Of a DNA stretch of 64,000 bases, positions 25,724 to 35,566 are shown in pieces. The notes beneath the pieces are model-generated. The model was not told the DNA's origin and made no database searches. It saw nothing but the letters and a program-made list of their open reading frames with translations. Origin of the DNA: Iodidimonas muriae (GTDB lineage: Bacteria; Pseudomonadota; Alphaproteobacteria; Sphingomonadales; Rhodothalassiaceae); the NCBI RefSeq assembly GCF_014647255.1, contig NZ_BMOV01000005.1, positions 124,001 to 188,000 of the forward strand, written 5' to 3'. Made by a program: the position numbers and the translations under genes. Positions within the stretch are counted from its first letter, which is position 1. The number at the start of each line of letters is the position of its first letter.

Positions 25724-25854
25724 GGGCTCCCCCATTAGCTGATAAGGTAATATTGTCATATTTCTTTTCATTGGTCAAGAAAAAAGTAATAAAGCAATAT
25801 TTCTATATCATTTTTATGAAAATTCTCTTGAAAAAGCAGTGCTTTATGGGGTGA

Positions 25855-26061
25855 TTAGACCGGAAGTTCGGGATGCGTCGAGCATCCCGCCATGCCGTTC
25901 AGGCCAGCAGGAATAGGTATGCTCGGCCATGCCAAAAGTTGGCGCACAGCCTTGCCAACCGTGTGGCCTTGGCTCAACAGAACCACCGCCTCATGCAGTT
26001 TCGAAATAGTCTATTCAGGTGTGTAACGTTTTGATGACCTATGAAATTTCTTCTTACTCAT
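25855..26061 (-). pseudogene. IS3-family orfA remnant
   Basis: Reading the minus strand from ATG 26061 gives MSKKKFHRSSKRYTPE, a stop codon TAG, then TISKLHEAVVLLSQGHTVGK and AVRQL. This is the N-terminal helix-turn-helix region of an IS3-family OrfA, where the stop replaces a Gln. After AVRQL the similarity breaks off and the frame runs to a stop at 25855. No orfB or inverted repeats remain. The rest of the 26,062-26,171 stretch is featureless. Confidence 0.75.
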
Positions 26062-26171
26062 GGTCATAAATAGGAAGAAAGCCGCTCTCTTGAAACGGGT
26101 CGCTTTTCGGGGGGAGGCCGCCATCCGGATTTAACGGACCGCGGCCTTTGATCGGATCTGGGCTATTATTC

Positions 26172-26309
26172 TCAGCGCGGATCGTGGCCCCCGTCCGGGT
26201 CGGCATGTCCCATATGTGCGCGGTCGCTTTCTATCTCTAGCCACATCGCATTAACGACGGCAAACAGGGCTGCAAGGGGCAGGCCAAGAAACCAGGCGAA
26301 ATACCACAT
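26172..26309 (-). CDS. cydX: Cytochrome bd oxidase small subunit CydX
   Basis: A 45-residue single-span membrane peptide, 15 bases after cydB. It begins MWYFAWFLGLPLAALFAVVN and continues AMWLEIE, the CydX/YbgT signature, then has a polar His- and Asp-rich tail. CydX stabilises the haem site of cytochrome bd and is required for full activity. It is encoded in the expected place at the 3' end of the cyd operon. Confidence 0.92.
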   Translation of the reverse strand: MWYFAWFLGLPLAALFAVVNAMWLEIESDRAHMGHADPDGGHDPR

Positions 26310-26324
26310 AACGCGTTCCTTTCC

Positions 26325-27485
26325 TTAATAAGCCGAATGATTGTCGGTGACATCGGCCTCGGTAACCTTGCCCCACAAAACCCGATAAACCCATGCGGTG
26401 TAGGTAAGGATGATCGGCATGAAGATCAGTGTCGCCACAAGCATGATGAACAGTGTCTGATGGGATGAAGAACTGTCCCACACCGTTAGCGAAGAGCGCG
26501 GGTCCAGCGAAGACGGCAGGATAAAGGGAAACATGGTAAGCCCCACCGATGAAATGGCCCCGAAAATGCCAAGCTTCGACCAAAGAAGGGTTGAACCTTC
26601 GCGCCCGGCACGTAGCCCCAAAACCACCATGATCATGCCAAGAAGGCCAAGCCCCGGTGCCAGAGCAATCCATGGCCGTTCCCCATAAACAGAAAGCCAG
26701 CTGCTTGTGCGGACGACATCGGAATAAAGCGGATTGGACGGCCCATCGGGAACAATATTTTCTGCCAAGGCATAGCCGCTGATGCCATAGGCAAGCCACA
26801 GGCCCGCAAGCACATAGCCGCCGATGGTCACAAGTCCGGATATGGTGCCCATGGACCGCGCCCGTGTGGCAACAACACCTTCCGCCTTGAACGAAATCCA
26901 TGCGGCCCCGTGGGTAACCAGCATCGCCAAAGACATCACACCCACCAAAAGTGCGAACGGATTTAAAAGACCTGCGAATTTGGCATAAAAGGCCCCCTCA
27001 TAGCGGGCGAAAAGATCGGGGGTAAGCTCGAAAGGCACGCCTTGCAAAACATTGCCCACCGCCACGCCAAAGATAAGCGCCGGCACCGCGCCTCCTGCAA
27101 ATAATGCCCAATCCCAGCTTTTTCTCCAGCGTACATTCTGGCGCTTTGAGCGGAATTTGAAGGCCACAGGCCGCACGATCAGGGCCGCAAGGATGATAAA
27201 CATGGCAAGGTAAAAGCCTGAAAAGCTGACGGCGTAAAGCGGCGGCCATGCTGCAAAAATCGCGCCGCCACCAAGAATGAACCAGACCTGGTTTCCTTCC
27301 CAGACCGGGCCAACCGTATTGATGACCACGCGGCGTTCGGCATCGGTTTTGGCGACAAAGGGCAAGAGCGCGCCCACCCCCATATCGAAACCGTCCGTAA
27401 GTGCAAAACCGATCAGCAACACGCCCAAAAGCGCCCACCAGATTATCCGCAGAAGGTCGTAATCGATCAATTCATGCAAGATCAT
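26325..27485 (-). CDS. cydB: Cytochrome bd ubiquinol oxidase subunit II
   Basis: A 386-residue membrane subunit with about nine spans. Landmarks are the N-terminal [20 protein letters not shown], the [23 protein letters not shown] segment near residue 60, and [19 protein letters not shown] near 320. It forms the oxidase with CydA and passes electrons from ubiquinol to oxygen under low oxygen. Its start overlaps the cydA stop by four bases (27482-27485). Confidence 0.95.
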   Translation of the reverse strand: MILHELIDYDLLRIIWWALLGVLLIGFALTDGFDMGVGALLPFVAKTDAERRVVINTVGPVWEGNQVWFILGGGAIFAAWPPLYAVSFSGFYLAMFIILAALIVRPVAFKFRSKRQNVRWRKSWDWALFAGGAVPALIFGVAVGNVLQGVPFELTPDLFARYEGAFYAKFAGLLNPFALLVGVMSLAMLVTHGAAWISFKAEGVVATRARSMGTISGLVTIGGYVLAGLWLAYGISGYALAENIVPDGPSNPLYSDVVRTSSWLSVYGERPWIALAPGLGLLGMIMVVLGLRAGREGSTLLWSKLGIFGAISSVGLTMFPFILPSSLDPRSSLTVWDSSSSHQTLFIMLVATLIFMPIILTYTAWVYRVLWGKVTEADVTDNHSAY

Positions 27486-29104
27486 GGCAACTGCTCCTCG
27501 GATAGTGGGGCGAAGGGCCCCTTGCCGTCATGGGTGCGCAATTGATGTTGGTGTTTCGCCATCCATTTTTCAGTTTCTTCCACATCCTCGAACGGGCCTT
27601 TGCGGATATATTTCAGCATCAGGCCCATTTCGACGATGAAAAGCACCGTATAAAAGGCAATGAAACCAACAAGTGTCAGCAACAAATCCTGTACCGAAAG
27701 ATGACTGACCGACAATGCGGTTGGCAGCACGCCATCCACTGTCCATGGCTGTCGGCCATATTCGGCAACGAACCAGCCCAGTTCTGCGGCAATCCACGGC
27801 GTGGGGATAACCGCCACCGCTCCCCAAAGCGCCCAACGCGGATAAACCTGCCCGCGAAAGCTTGACCGCCAGAAAAAATACGCCATCACAGCAATGAAGC
27901 TGAAGCCCAGCGCCACCATCAGGCGGAATGACCAGAAAAGCGGCCAGACTGTTGGTAATGTGTCATTGGCGGCCTGAGCGATCTGCGCCTCGCTGGCATC
28001 ACGCGGGTCATCCACATAGCGTTTCAGCAAGAAGGCATAGCCCAGATCATTGCCATGTTCCTCGAATGTGGCCCGCACGTCTGCGCTTGTGTTCCCCCGG
28101 TCTTTGCGGATGGTCATCAAGGCATCATAAGCGATGATCCCCGAGCGAACGCGCTCTTGTGCCACGTCGAGCAGATCATTGATCCCCGGAATATCGGTGG
28201 TGAGAGAACGGGTGCCGATCAGCCCCATAACATAAGGGATATGGACCGCATATTTCGTCTCGCGCGCTTCTTGGTCGGGCACGCCGAATACTGTAAATGC
28301 GGCCGGTGCGGGTTCGGATTCCCACATCCCTTCTATGGCGGCCAGCTTCATTTTCTGGTTGAGGGTTGCAGAATATCCGGATTCATCGCCCAGAATCACA
28401 ACCGATAGCGCCGATGCCAGACCAAAAGATGCGGCAACCGTAATGGAACGGCGCGCCAGTTCAACATGGCGGCCTTTAAGCAGATACCAGGCCGAAACAC
28501 CAAGAACGAAAACCGCCGCCGTGACATAACCGGCAGAAACCGTATGGACGAATTTTGCCTGTGCGACGGGATTGAACATCACATCGAAGAAGCTGGTCAT
28601 TTCCATCCGCATGGTATCGGGGTTGAAAACGGCCCCCACCGGATTTTGCATCCAGCCATTGGCGATCAAAATCCACAATGCAGAGAAATTCGACCCGATA
28701 GCCACCAGCCATGTCACGGCCAGATGGCCGATCCTGCTCAGCTTGTCCCAGCCAAAGAAGAACAGGCCTACAAAGGTTGCTTCAAGGAAAAAGGCCATCA
28801 GCCCTTCAAGGGCAAGGGGGGCGCCGAAAATATCGCCGACATAATGACTGAAATAGGACCAGTTCATTCCGAACTGGAATTCCATCGTGATCCCGGTTGC
28901 AACGCCGATCGCAAAATTGATCCCGAAAAGCAGGCCCCAGAATTTTGTCATCTGACGCCAGATCGGCCGCCTTGTCATGACATAGACGGTTTCCATGATG
29001 GCGATAACGATTGATAAGCCAAGCGTTAGCGGCACGAAAAGGAAATGATACATAGCTGTCAGCGCAAATTGCAGGCGCGACAACTCGACAATATCGAGCT
29101 CCAT
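27482..29104 (-). CDS. cydA: Cytochrome bd ubiquinol oxidase subunit I
   Basis: A 540-residue subunit carrying haems b558, b595 and d. The N-terminus [20 protein letters not shown] contains the His ligand region; GRQPW ([16 protein letters not shown]) is the conserved quinol-side motif. The Q-loop between them is of the shorter type. Full length. It is followed without gap by cydB and cydX, and preceded 110 bases upstream by cydDC. In the E. coli type of cluster these would be separate; here all five genes share strand and order. Confidence 0.95.
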   Translation of the reverse strand: MELDIVELSRLQFALTAMYHFLFVPLTLGLSIVIAIMETVYVMTRRPIWRQMTKFWGLLFGINFAIGVATGITMEFQFGMNWSYFSHYVGDIFGAPLALEGLMAFFLEATFVGLFFFGWDKLSRIGHLAVTWLVAIGSNFSALWILIANGWMQNPVGAVFNPDTMRMEMTSFFDVMFNPVAQAKFVHTVSAGYVTAAVFVLGVSAWYLLKGRHVELARRSITVAASFGLASALSVVILGDESGYSATLNQKMKLAAIEGMWESEPAPAAFTVFGVPDQEARETKYAVHIPYVMGLIGTRSLTTDIPGINDLLDVAQERVRSGIIAYDALMTIRKDRGNTSADVRATFEEHGNDLGYAFLLKRYVDDPRDASEAQIAQAANDTLPTVWPLFWSFRLMVALGFSFIAVMAYFFWRSSFRGQVYPRWALWGAVAVIPTPWIAAELGWFVAEYGRQPWTVDGVLPTALSVSHLSVQDLLLTLVGFIAFYTVLFIVEMGLMLKYIRKGPFEDVEETEKWMAKHQHQLRTHDGKGPFAPLSEEQLP

Positions 29105-29213
29105 TCCCGGCTCTCCTTGTTATCAGGACTGCCGACGGCCTTTATGCTCGCGAGAAGGTCGGAGGGCAGATGCCTGTTTGGTGCAATCCATATCTTGCTT
29201 GCCCAATATATGG

Positions 29214-30833
29214 TTACAAAAGCAGCGGTATTTGTCTATCAAACATCGGGTGGTTTGCATTGCGGTGTAACGTCGCAAGGATGGCGGTTTGCGGCAAAGC
29301 GCGCCTGATGCCGGACAGCACGCGATCGGCCGTTGCTTCATCCAGCCCTTCCGTGGGTTCATCCAAAAGCAAAAGCTGTGGTTGCCTTATGATGGCGCGG
29401 GCCAATGCAAGGCGCTGGGCCTGTCCGCCCGACAATCCCGCACCGGCTTCTCCAAGGGGCGCGTCCAGCCCACCGCGTTCCCGGATCACCGCATCAAGGG
29501 ATATGGCCGCAAGGGCCTGCCATAGTGCGCTTTCAGGCACATCGGCCGCCAGATTGAAATTTTCACGGATGGTGCCCGCCAGCAAAACACTGCGTTGCGG
29601 CACCATGGTGACAAGATCGCGCAAGGAAGAGTCTGGCCAATCGGCAGGGGCGCGGCCAAGAATGGCAATGCCTGAGCTTTCGGCAAGCCCGGCAATCTCC
29701 ATCAGCAGGCTGGTCTTGCCACTTCCGCTTGCCCCCGTAAGGGCGACCGCTTCACCCGGTTCAATTATGAAGGTGAGAGGCGCTTTCCTGACAGCAAGCA
29801 CCGGCGGCGATGCTCCGGCATTTTCATGGCAAAGGGGGCTTTTTGGCTTTGATTTTTCCGGTTTTTCCTTTTCGCCATAGCCTATCCGCTTTGCCGCGCC
29901 GGCCATCTTGCCATAATCGGCGATGCCCCGCCTTAGCGGCATCAAGGTTTCCGCCAAGGCCAGCGCCACAAAAATCCCGATCACGCCCACCGCCGGCCCC
30001 ATCACGCCTTGCGCCACCAGCCAGCCGCCAAGGCCAAGGGCACAGGCCGTAACCAGCGTTACCAACATGGTGATGGCCAGTGCCGCCCCGCGTTCGGCCC
30101 GATCCAGTTGTTGTGCCGCCTTGCGGATGTTGCCATCCAGTGAAAGCAGATCCGCTTCACGGTCATCCAACCGTGCATCCAAAATCAGGGATTGGCGGTT
30201 CCGGATCATATCGATCACACCCCGCCGAAGAGATTGGCTTTCTTTTTCTGCCCTGTCCGAAGGCTTTATGCTGCGGCGGGCAAGCTGCCAGAAGATAAGG
30301 ATCGCCAGCGGGATATATCCTGCCAGCAAGGCGCAGGCGATGGCCCATCCCGCCAGCCAGCCAATGGCCAGAAAAACGATCAGATGGGTGGCAAGGGCGG
30401 CAACAGCCGGCAAAAGCAGGCGCAAGACAACGCCATCCAAAGCATCCACATCGGCTATGATCCGGGTCAGCACCGCTTCGCTGCGCAAGCGTGAAAGCGC
30501 CCGGCTGTCCAGCCACACCTGACGGCGCAAAAGCCTTACCCGAAGAAAAGCCAGTGCGCGTAATGTGGCATCATGGGTGAAAACATGTTCGCCATAGCGC
30601 GCCGCCGTGCGCCCCAAGGCCAGAAACCGCACACCGGCAGAGGGCCGGAACACATCAAAGGCAATGCCAAGCCCTGCAATGCCGGCCAGCCCTGTTGCGG
30701 TGATGAACCAGCCGGACAATCCCAGAAGGGCGGCACCCATCAGCAAAACAAGAACGCTAAGCACGGCGCCGCGCATCATGGCCTGCGGTGCTGCGGCCAG
30801 AATCATCTGGATGATGGGGAAAAGTGTTTTCAT
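29214..30833 (-). CDS. cydC: Thiol reductant ABC exporter subunit CydC
   Basis: A 539-residue fused membrane and ATPase half-transporter. Membrane segments occupy roughly the first 300 residues; the nucleotide-binding domain has Walker A TGASGSGKTSLL, the signature LSGGQAQRLALARA and Walker B LLLLDEPTEGLD. With CydD it exports cysteine or glutathione (and carries haem) and is needed for cytochrome bd assembly. Overlaps the cydD stop by four bases. Confidence 0.93.
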   Translation of the reverse strand: MKTLFPIIQMILAAAPQAMMRGAVLSVLVLLMGAALLGLSGWFITATGLAGIAGLGIAFDVFRPSAGVRFLALGRTAARYGEHVFTHDATLRALAFLRVRLLRRQVWLDSRALSRLRSEAVLTRIIADVDALDGVVLRLLLPAVAALATHLIVFLAIGWLAGWAIACALLAGYIPLAILIFWQLARRSIKPSDRAEKESQSLRRGVIDMIRNRQSLILDARLDDREADLLSLDGNIRKAAQQLDRAERGAALAITMLVTLVTACALGLGGWLVAQGVMGPAVGVIGIFVALALAETLMPLRRGIADYGKMAGAAKRIGYGEKEKPEKSKPKSPLCHENAGASPPVLAVRKAPLTFIIEPGEAVALTGASGSGKTSLLMEIAGLAESSGIAILGRAPADWPDSSLRDLVTMVPQRSVLLAGTIRENFNLAADVPESALWQALAAISLDAVIRERGGLDAPLGEAGAGLSGGQAQRLALARAIIRQPQLLLLDEPTEGLDEATADRVLSGIRRALPQTAILATLHRNANHPMFDRQIPLLL

Positions 30834-32494
30834 TGCCCCACCTCGACCCTGCGGTCCATAAGCGCGGCAAGATCCGGATCATGGGTGGCAACGATGACGC
30901 TGTGCCCGTTTTCCTTTAAATGCATAAGGGCGCGGATAATCATTGCCGCCGTATCAGGGTCAAGATCGGCTGTCGGTTCATCGGCCAGAATCAGTTCGCG
31001 TCCGCTCAAGATAGCGCGGGCGATCATCAAACGCCGCGCCTCGCCGCCAGATACACCGCCGCCGGTTTCTCCCAATCGGGTTCGAAGCCCATAAGGAAGG
31101 CGCAAAACCACCTGATCCACCTCGGCCCGTTTCAGTGCAGGCCAAGGGTCGGTATGGCGCTTATCGGGATCAAGCCACGCATATAAAGGCTGGTCGGGGA
31201 AATGCGGTCTTTGCGGCACAAGGGCGATGCGCGCCCGCCACGCATCGGCTGTTTCATGGTCAAGCCGATGGCCGCAAACCGTGATCTGCCCATCCGCCAA
31301 AGGCACCAGCCCCGCAAGTGCTGCAAGCCCCGTGCTTTTGCCTGCGCCGCTTTCACCGATCAGGGCCAGGGATTGCCCCCTTTTCAGGGAAAAATCCGGC
31401 AAGGTTACCCTGCGGCCCGGCAAGGCCGCCACCACACCGGCCAGAGACAGCGTCAAAGGCCCGTCCAAGGGGCGCGCGGCCCGCGCCTCCCCCAGAAAGG
31501 GCGCACGTTCCGCCCCGTCCAAAGCATCAAGCTCGGCCAGAACAGACAAACCGGCGGCGCGGTCATGCCACGCGGCGGCAAGCTCGCGAAAGGGTTGAAA
31601 AAAGTCGGGGGCGATCAAAAGCAGGAACAGCCCTTCGCCAAGGGAAAGCGGCGCGCTCCAGCTTCCGAAGGTGATTTCCCCCAAAAGGGTAAAGCCAACG
31701 AACACCGCGACCATGGCAACACCGATGGCGCTGAAAAGCTCCAGAACCGTTGATGATAAAAAGGCGATGCGCAAAACCGCCATCGTTTTGATGCGCAAGG
31801 CTTCGGCCCTGTCTGAAAAATCCGCAAGGGCTTTGTCTGCGGCCCCTAAAAGCCGGATATCAAGCATGGCGGACAAGCGGTCCATCACCATGGCGTTCAT
31901 CGAGCCGATTTCATCCATCTGGCGACGGGATGCCTGTTCCGCTGCCATTCCGATAAGGATCATGAAAACCGGGATAAGCGGCCCTGCAACCAGCAGCACC
32001 AGCCCCACGATCCATGAAAACCAGAAGGAAATGAGAAGCAGAACAAGGGGAAGAACGGCCACCTTGATCATGGCGATGCTGTATCGGGTGATCCAAGGCT
32101 GAAGCAGCGGAAGTTTCTGGACGATAAGGGCGGCGATTTCTGCCGAACCAAGGGGTGCGCGGGCGCGGGCTTCACGGGTGATAAGGGCTGCCCGCTGGTG
32201 CGAGATTGTTTGGTCCGCGGCATCAAACAGGATCTGTCCGGCGCGGTGGTCGCAAAAAGCCCGAAGAAACCCGCCGGCCACAAAAATAGCGGCAGCCCAT
32301 GGGGTGCGGCCCATATCTCCGGCAATCCAGCCCGCGATCGCCCAAGCCAAAGCGGCGGCCTGTATGGGCCAGATCAGCCCGGCCAAAACCGATAAGAGCC
32401 CGGCAAACCGCAAAGCATGTGCGATCGGTGCCGTGATCCCTGTGCCACGGGCCGGACGGACAGATGATGTGTCTTGCCGCCTTTGCCTCGCCAC
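30830..32494 (-). CDS. cydD: Thiol reductant ABC exporter subunit CydD
   Basis: A 554-residue partner of CydC with the same layout. Its nucleotide-binding domain has Walker A GESGAGKSTGLAAL, the signature VSGGEARRLMIARA and Walker B LILADEPTADLD. Start choice: a GTG at 32494 stands seven bases after AGAGG, while the adjacent TTG at 32497 is only four bases away, so GTG is preferred. It is the first gene of the cydDC-cydABX set, so the operon promoter should lie between here and the repeats that begin near 32,580. Confidence 0.92.
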   Translation of the reverse strand: MARQRRQDTSSVRPARGTGITAPIAHALRFAGLLSVLAGLIWPIQAAALAWAIAGWIAGDMGRTPWAAAIFVAGGFLRAFCDHRAGQILFDAADQTISHQRAALITREARARAPLGSAEIAALIVQKLPLLQPWITRYSIAMIKVAVLPLVLLLISFWFSWIVGLVLLVAGPLIPVFMILIGMAAEQASRRQMDEIGSMNAMVMDRLSAMLDIRLLGAADKALADFSDRAEALRIKTMAVLRIAFLSSTVLELFSAIGVAMVAVFVGFTLLGEITFGSWSAPLSLGEGLFLLLIAPDFFQPFRELAAAWHDRAAGLSVLAELDALDGAERAPFLGEARAARPLDGPLTLSLAGVVAALPGRRVTLPDFSLKRGQSLALIGESGAGKSTGLAALAGLVPLADGQITVCGHRLDHETADAWRARIALVPQRPHFPDQPLYAWLDPDKRHTDPWPALKRAEVDQVVLRLPYGLRTRLGETGGGVSGGEARRLMIARAILSGRELILADEPTADLDPDTAAMIIRALMHLKENGHSVIVATHDPDLAALMDRRVEVGQ

Positions 32495-32686
32495 CAATGA
32501 TCCTCTTTGCTCGAACGGTTCTTATCTGCGCACAAGAGCGCCCATATGTACAAATATCCTGATCACAAAACCACCGTCATCCCATTCCGTCCGTCACCTC
32601 CGACCACCCCACCATCGTCACCCCCGGACACCCTACTCGTCACCCGCCGGACACCCTACTCGTCACCCGCCGGACATCCCCACCAT

Positions 32687-33239
32687 CGTCACCCCCGGAC
32701 TTGATCCGGGGGTCCAGACCGGCGGGGCCGGCGCGCTCTACCAACAAAGAACTGGATTCCCGGGTCAAGCCCGGGAATGACGAAAAATGTTGAGTATCTA
32801 TTCGTCACCCGCCGGACATCCCCACCATCGTCACCCCCGGACTTGATCCGGGGGTCCAGACCGGCAGGGCCGGAGCGCTCCACCAACAAAGAACTGGATT
32901 CCCGGGTCAAGCCCGGGAATGACGCAAAAGAAAGGGGCCAAAGCCCGGGAATGACGAAAAATGTTGAGTATCTATTCGTCACCCGCCGGACACCCCCCAC
33001 CCGTCACCCCCGGACTTGATCCGGGGGTCCAGACCGGCAGGGCCGGAGCGCTCCACCAACAAAGAACTGGATTCCCGGGTCAAGCCCGGGAATGACGAAA
33101 AATGTTGAGTATCTATTCGTCACCCGCCGGACATCCCCACCATCGTCACCCCCGGACTTGATCCGGGGGTCCAGACCGGCGGGGCCGGCGCGCTCCACCA
33201 ACAAAGAACTGGATTCCCGGGTCAAGCCCGGGAATGACG
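32687..33239. repeat. Cluster of four palindromic repeat units
   Basis: Four copies of a 96-base unit at 32687-32782, 32829-32924, 33002-33097 and 33144-33239. Each unit holds two hairpins, CCCCCGGA-CTTGA-TCCGGGGG and TTCCCGGG-TCAAG-CCCGGGAA, joined by a spacer ending CCAACAAAGAACTGGA. The unit is itself an inverted repeat. Short CGTCACCCGCCGGACA stretches separate units and precede the cluster from about 32,590. There is no gene between 32,495 and 33,306. The units resemble dispersed REP-like intergenic elements of alphaproteobacteria. Confidence 0.92.
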
Positions 33240-33306
33240 CAAGGGAGAGGAAGCCCGGGAATGACATAAGGGACACAACCGTAGCCCCACCCAACACCCA
33301 TTCCCC

Positions 33307-34299
33307 CTAGCCCGCGAAATCCTCAACGGCCTTGAAAAACCCGTCCCGGATCGCATCCACCTCGCGCATGGGTTCATGGCGGCTGTTTGGCAGTTCAACC
33401 ACATCCGCATGGGGCATGCGGGCGGCAAAGGCGCGGCTGGCGTGGTTATCTACCACCCGATCGCTTCCGGCGAGGATAAAGCGCGTCGGCACCGTGATCG
33501 CTTCGGCATAGCCTTTTTGCGCCAGCAGATCGCATGAGTTAAGGGCGGCGCGCAGCCAGCCCCATGTAACTCCGCCCAGTTTCAAATCGGGATTTTGCGC
33601 CACTTGCCAATCTTCCACGGCGAACCGCTGTGCATCCGATGTCAAAAGCCGCATCAGCCGCGCCCGTGCCTTGCCGCCCGCCCAATCTCCCTGGCCAAGG
33701 GCATAGCGTTCCCAAAAGCCCAAAGCCCCGGCCAGCGCCACCAGCCCGCGCACCAGCCACAAAGGCAAAGGCGAAAAGCGAATCCGCAGCATGGGGGCGC
33801 ATAGCACCAGCTTATCCACCGATCGGGCCAATTGGGGATGATCATGCACCGCCCGCAGCGCCACATGGCCGCCCATGCTGTGGCCCAGCAAGGTGAAAGG
33901 GCGCGGCAGATCAAGCGCCGCCCCTTGGGCAACGAATCGGGCCACATCGTCTGCCATGGGGGCGAAATCTGCCACGAAATGGGCCTGACGATTCGCCAAT
34001 GGGCGGCCGGAAAGCCCATGATTACGCATATCAAGGATGGCCACCGCAAAGCCTTTTTCAAGAAAATCGGCAATCACTTCCGCATAGCGTTCCATATATT
34101 CGGTGCGGCCCGGCACCAAAAAAAGGGTGCCGCGTGCTTTATGGCCCTGTGTTGGTGCCGGCCATGCCCGCATCCGCAGCCGCACCCCGTCGGCCCCTTG
34201 AAAATCGCCGTTTTGTGCGCCTTTTGGCAAGAAATAGCGGCGGCTTTCATGCATTTCATGGGGATGATTTGGGCTTGGGTTTCGGCTTTGTTTGGCCAT
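33307..34299 (-). CDS. Alpha/beta hydrolase, lysophospholipase-like
   Basis: A 330-residue cytoplasmic hydrolase. The nucleophile elbow is GHSMGGH (Ser within LLGHSMGGHVAL), an HG-containing strand is AILDMRNHGLSGRP, the Asp candidate lies in FILAGSDRVVDN and the His in ELPNSRHEPMRE. The overall pattern matches PldB-type monoacylglycerol or lysophospholipid lipases. ATG 34299 (MAKQSRN) was preferred over a TTG six codons upstream. Repeat clusters lie on one side and the flp gene is divergent on the other. Confidence 0.88.
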   Translation of the reverse strand: MAKQSRNPSPNHPHEMHESRRYFLPKGAQNGDFQGADGVRLRMRAWPAPTQGHKARGTLFLVPGRTEYMERYAEVIADFLEKGFAVAILDMRNHGLSGRPLANRQAHFVADFAPMADDVARFVAQGAALDLPRPFTLLGHSMGGHVALRAVHDHPQLARSVDKLVLCAPMLRIRFSPLPLWLVRGLVALAGALGFWERYALGQGDWAGGKARARLMRLLTSDAQRFAVEDWQVAQNPDLKLGGVTWGWLRAALNSCDLLAQKGYAEAITVPTRFILAGSDRVVDNHASRAFAARMPHADVVELPNSRHEPMREVDAIRDGFFKAVEDFAG

Positions 34300-34453
34300 G
34301 CGCGCATCTTTCTTCAATAATTGTCAAAATATGTCTGATTTTTACTTAAAATTCTATCTACCGTCTTTAAGAAAAGGCCATCTATCTGTTAACACAATTT
34401 CAATTTCTTACCGCCAGTCTTTGCTCATCGGACCTTGGACACACGGGAGAAAC

Positions 34454-34705
34454 ATGATGTTCAAATTTCTTCGTAATCTGAATAAAGACAAAAAGGGCGC
34501 CACCGCCATTGAATATGGCCTGATTGCCGCCCTTGTGGCCGTTGCCGCCATTGGTGCCATGACCGCCCTTGGGGGCAGCTTGCAGAACATTTTCGGTGAA
34601 GCCAGCTCTCAGTTGAACGATGCTCAAACTACGGCCCAGACTGGTGCTGGTGCTGGTGCTGGTGCTGGTGCTGGTGGTGGTGCTGGTGGTGGCGATGGCT
34701 CCTGA
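34454..34705 (+). CDS. flp: Flp-type pilin with Gly-Ala tail
   Basis: An 83-residue Flp/Fap pilin, the building block of tight-adherence pili. The basic leader MMFKFLRNLNKDKKG is cut before ATAIEYG, the conserved Flp start with Glu5 and Tyr6; a hydrophobic helix follows (LIAALVAVAAIGAMTALGG). Unusually, the C-terminus ends in a low-complexity tail, (GA)n then GGG, encoded by a tandem GGTGCT repeat near 34,640-34,690. ATG 34454 or 34457 are both possible; GGGAGA lies at 34445-34450. No other tad genes are nearby, so this is an orphan copy. Confidence 0.9.
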   Translation: MMFKFLRNLNKDKKGATAIEYGLIAALVAVAAIGAMTALGGSLQNIFGEASSQLNDAQTTAQTGAGAGAGAGAGGGAGGGDGS

Positions 34706-34751
34706 TACTCTATCTTGATAGTCCTTGGGGTCAGCCGGGATTTTTTCAAAG

Positions 34752-34776
34752 CCCTCGCCATCCGGCGGGGGTTTTT
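34752..34776 (+). terminator. Rho-independent terminator after flp
   Basis: CCCTCGCC-ATCC-GGCGGGGG with one G-T pair, followed directly by TTTTT, 47 bases after the flp stop. Confidence 0.88.
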
Positions 34777-34864
34777 CTTTGCTTGCCCACTTTCCCCATA
34801 CGCGCCCCACCACCGTCACCCGCCGACCACCCCACACCCGTCACCCCGCCGGACACCCCACCAT

Positions 34865-34960
34865 CGTCACCCCCGGACTTGATCCGGGGGTCCAGACCGG
34901 CAGGGCCGGAGCGCTCCACCAACAAAGAACTGGATTCCCGGGTCAAGCCCGGGAATGACG
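34865..34960. repeat. Palindromic repeat unit
   Basis: One complete 96-base copy of the double-hairpin unit described at 32687-33239. A further isolated TCAAGCCCGGGAATGACG fragment follows at 34971. Confidence 0.9.
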
Positions 34961-34970
34961 CAAGGGAAGA

Positions 34971-35346
34971 TCAAGCCCGGGAATGACGAAGGGGGGCGGC
35001 CAAACGCGCCTTGACAGCTCAATAACCACTTGGAAAAGTGAAAGGGATGAGCGCCTATGTTTATATTCTCGCCAGCCAGCGCAATGGCACGCTCTATATT
35101 GGTGTGACAGCGGATATTGCCCGGCGCACCCACCAGCACCGCATGGGAAAGGGCGGCGGTTTTACACAGCGCTACGGCATATCCCGGTTGGTTTGGTACG
35201 AGCTTTGCCCGTCTATAACAGACGCTATTCAACGGGAAAAAACCCTGAAATCCTGGCCCCGCCGGTGGAAGCTGGATTTGATTGAAAAGGCAAATCCGCA
35301 GTGGGATGATCTGTGGGAACAATTGAACGCTTGAATGTTTGCCCAC
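34971..35346 (+). repeat. Direct repeat carrying a GIY-YIG gene, copy 1
   Basis: A 376-base segment repeated at 35549-35924, exactly 578 bases further on, with no difference seen by eye. It begins in the last hairpin of a palindromic unit and ends just after the nuclease gene in GCCCAC. Confidence 0.92.
35047..35334 (+). CDS. GIY-YIG nuclease-domain protein, copy 1
   Basis: A 95-residue protein made only of a GIY-YIG nuclease domain of the small UPF0213/YhbQ type. The two motif strands are AYVYILAS and TLYIGVT, followed by the Arg in DIARRTHQHRMGKGG, a Tyr-containing YELCPSITDAIQREK with the metal-binding Glu, and KSWPRRWKLDLIE. ATG 35047 stands eight bases from GGAAAAG at 35032-35038; a GTG at 35038 is the alternative. 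A TTGACA lies at 35011-35016. Identical to the copy at 35625-35912. The role of these small nucleases is not settled; DNA repair or mobility has been suggested. Confidence 0.88.
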   Translation: MSAYVYILASQRNGTLYIGVTADIARRTHQHRMGKGGGFTQRYGISRLVWYELCPSITDAIQREKTLKSWPRRWKLDLIEKANPQWDDLWEQLNA

Positions 35347-35374
35347 ACCCGTCACCCGCCGGACACCCCACCAT

Positions 35375-35566
35375 CGTCACCCCCGGACTTGATCCGGGGG
35401 TCCAGACCGGCGGGGCCGGAGCGCTCCACCAACAAAGAACTGGATTCCCGGGTCAAGCCCACCCCACATCCGTCACCCCCGGACTTGATCCGGGGGTCCA
35501 GACCGGCGGGGCCGGAGCGCTCCACCAACAAAGAACTGGATTCCCGGGTCAAGCCCGGGAATGACG
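35375..35566. repeat. Two palindromic repeat units, the first truncated
   Basis: Units at 35375-35460 and 35471-35566. The first breaks off in the second hairpin at TCAAGCCC and joins ACCCCAC, the same junction seen twice in the cluster at 35955-36241. The second unit runs straight into copy 2 of the GIY-YIG direct repeat. Confidence 0.9.

Noticed and set aside
25588..25854. 88-residue plus-strand frame near the DUF4258-like gene
   Set aside because: Overlaps that gene in antisense and continues into AT-rich noncoding sequence; no ribosome site.
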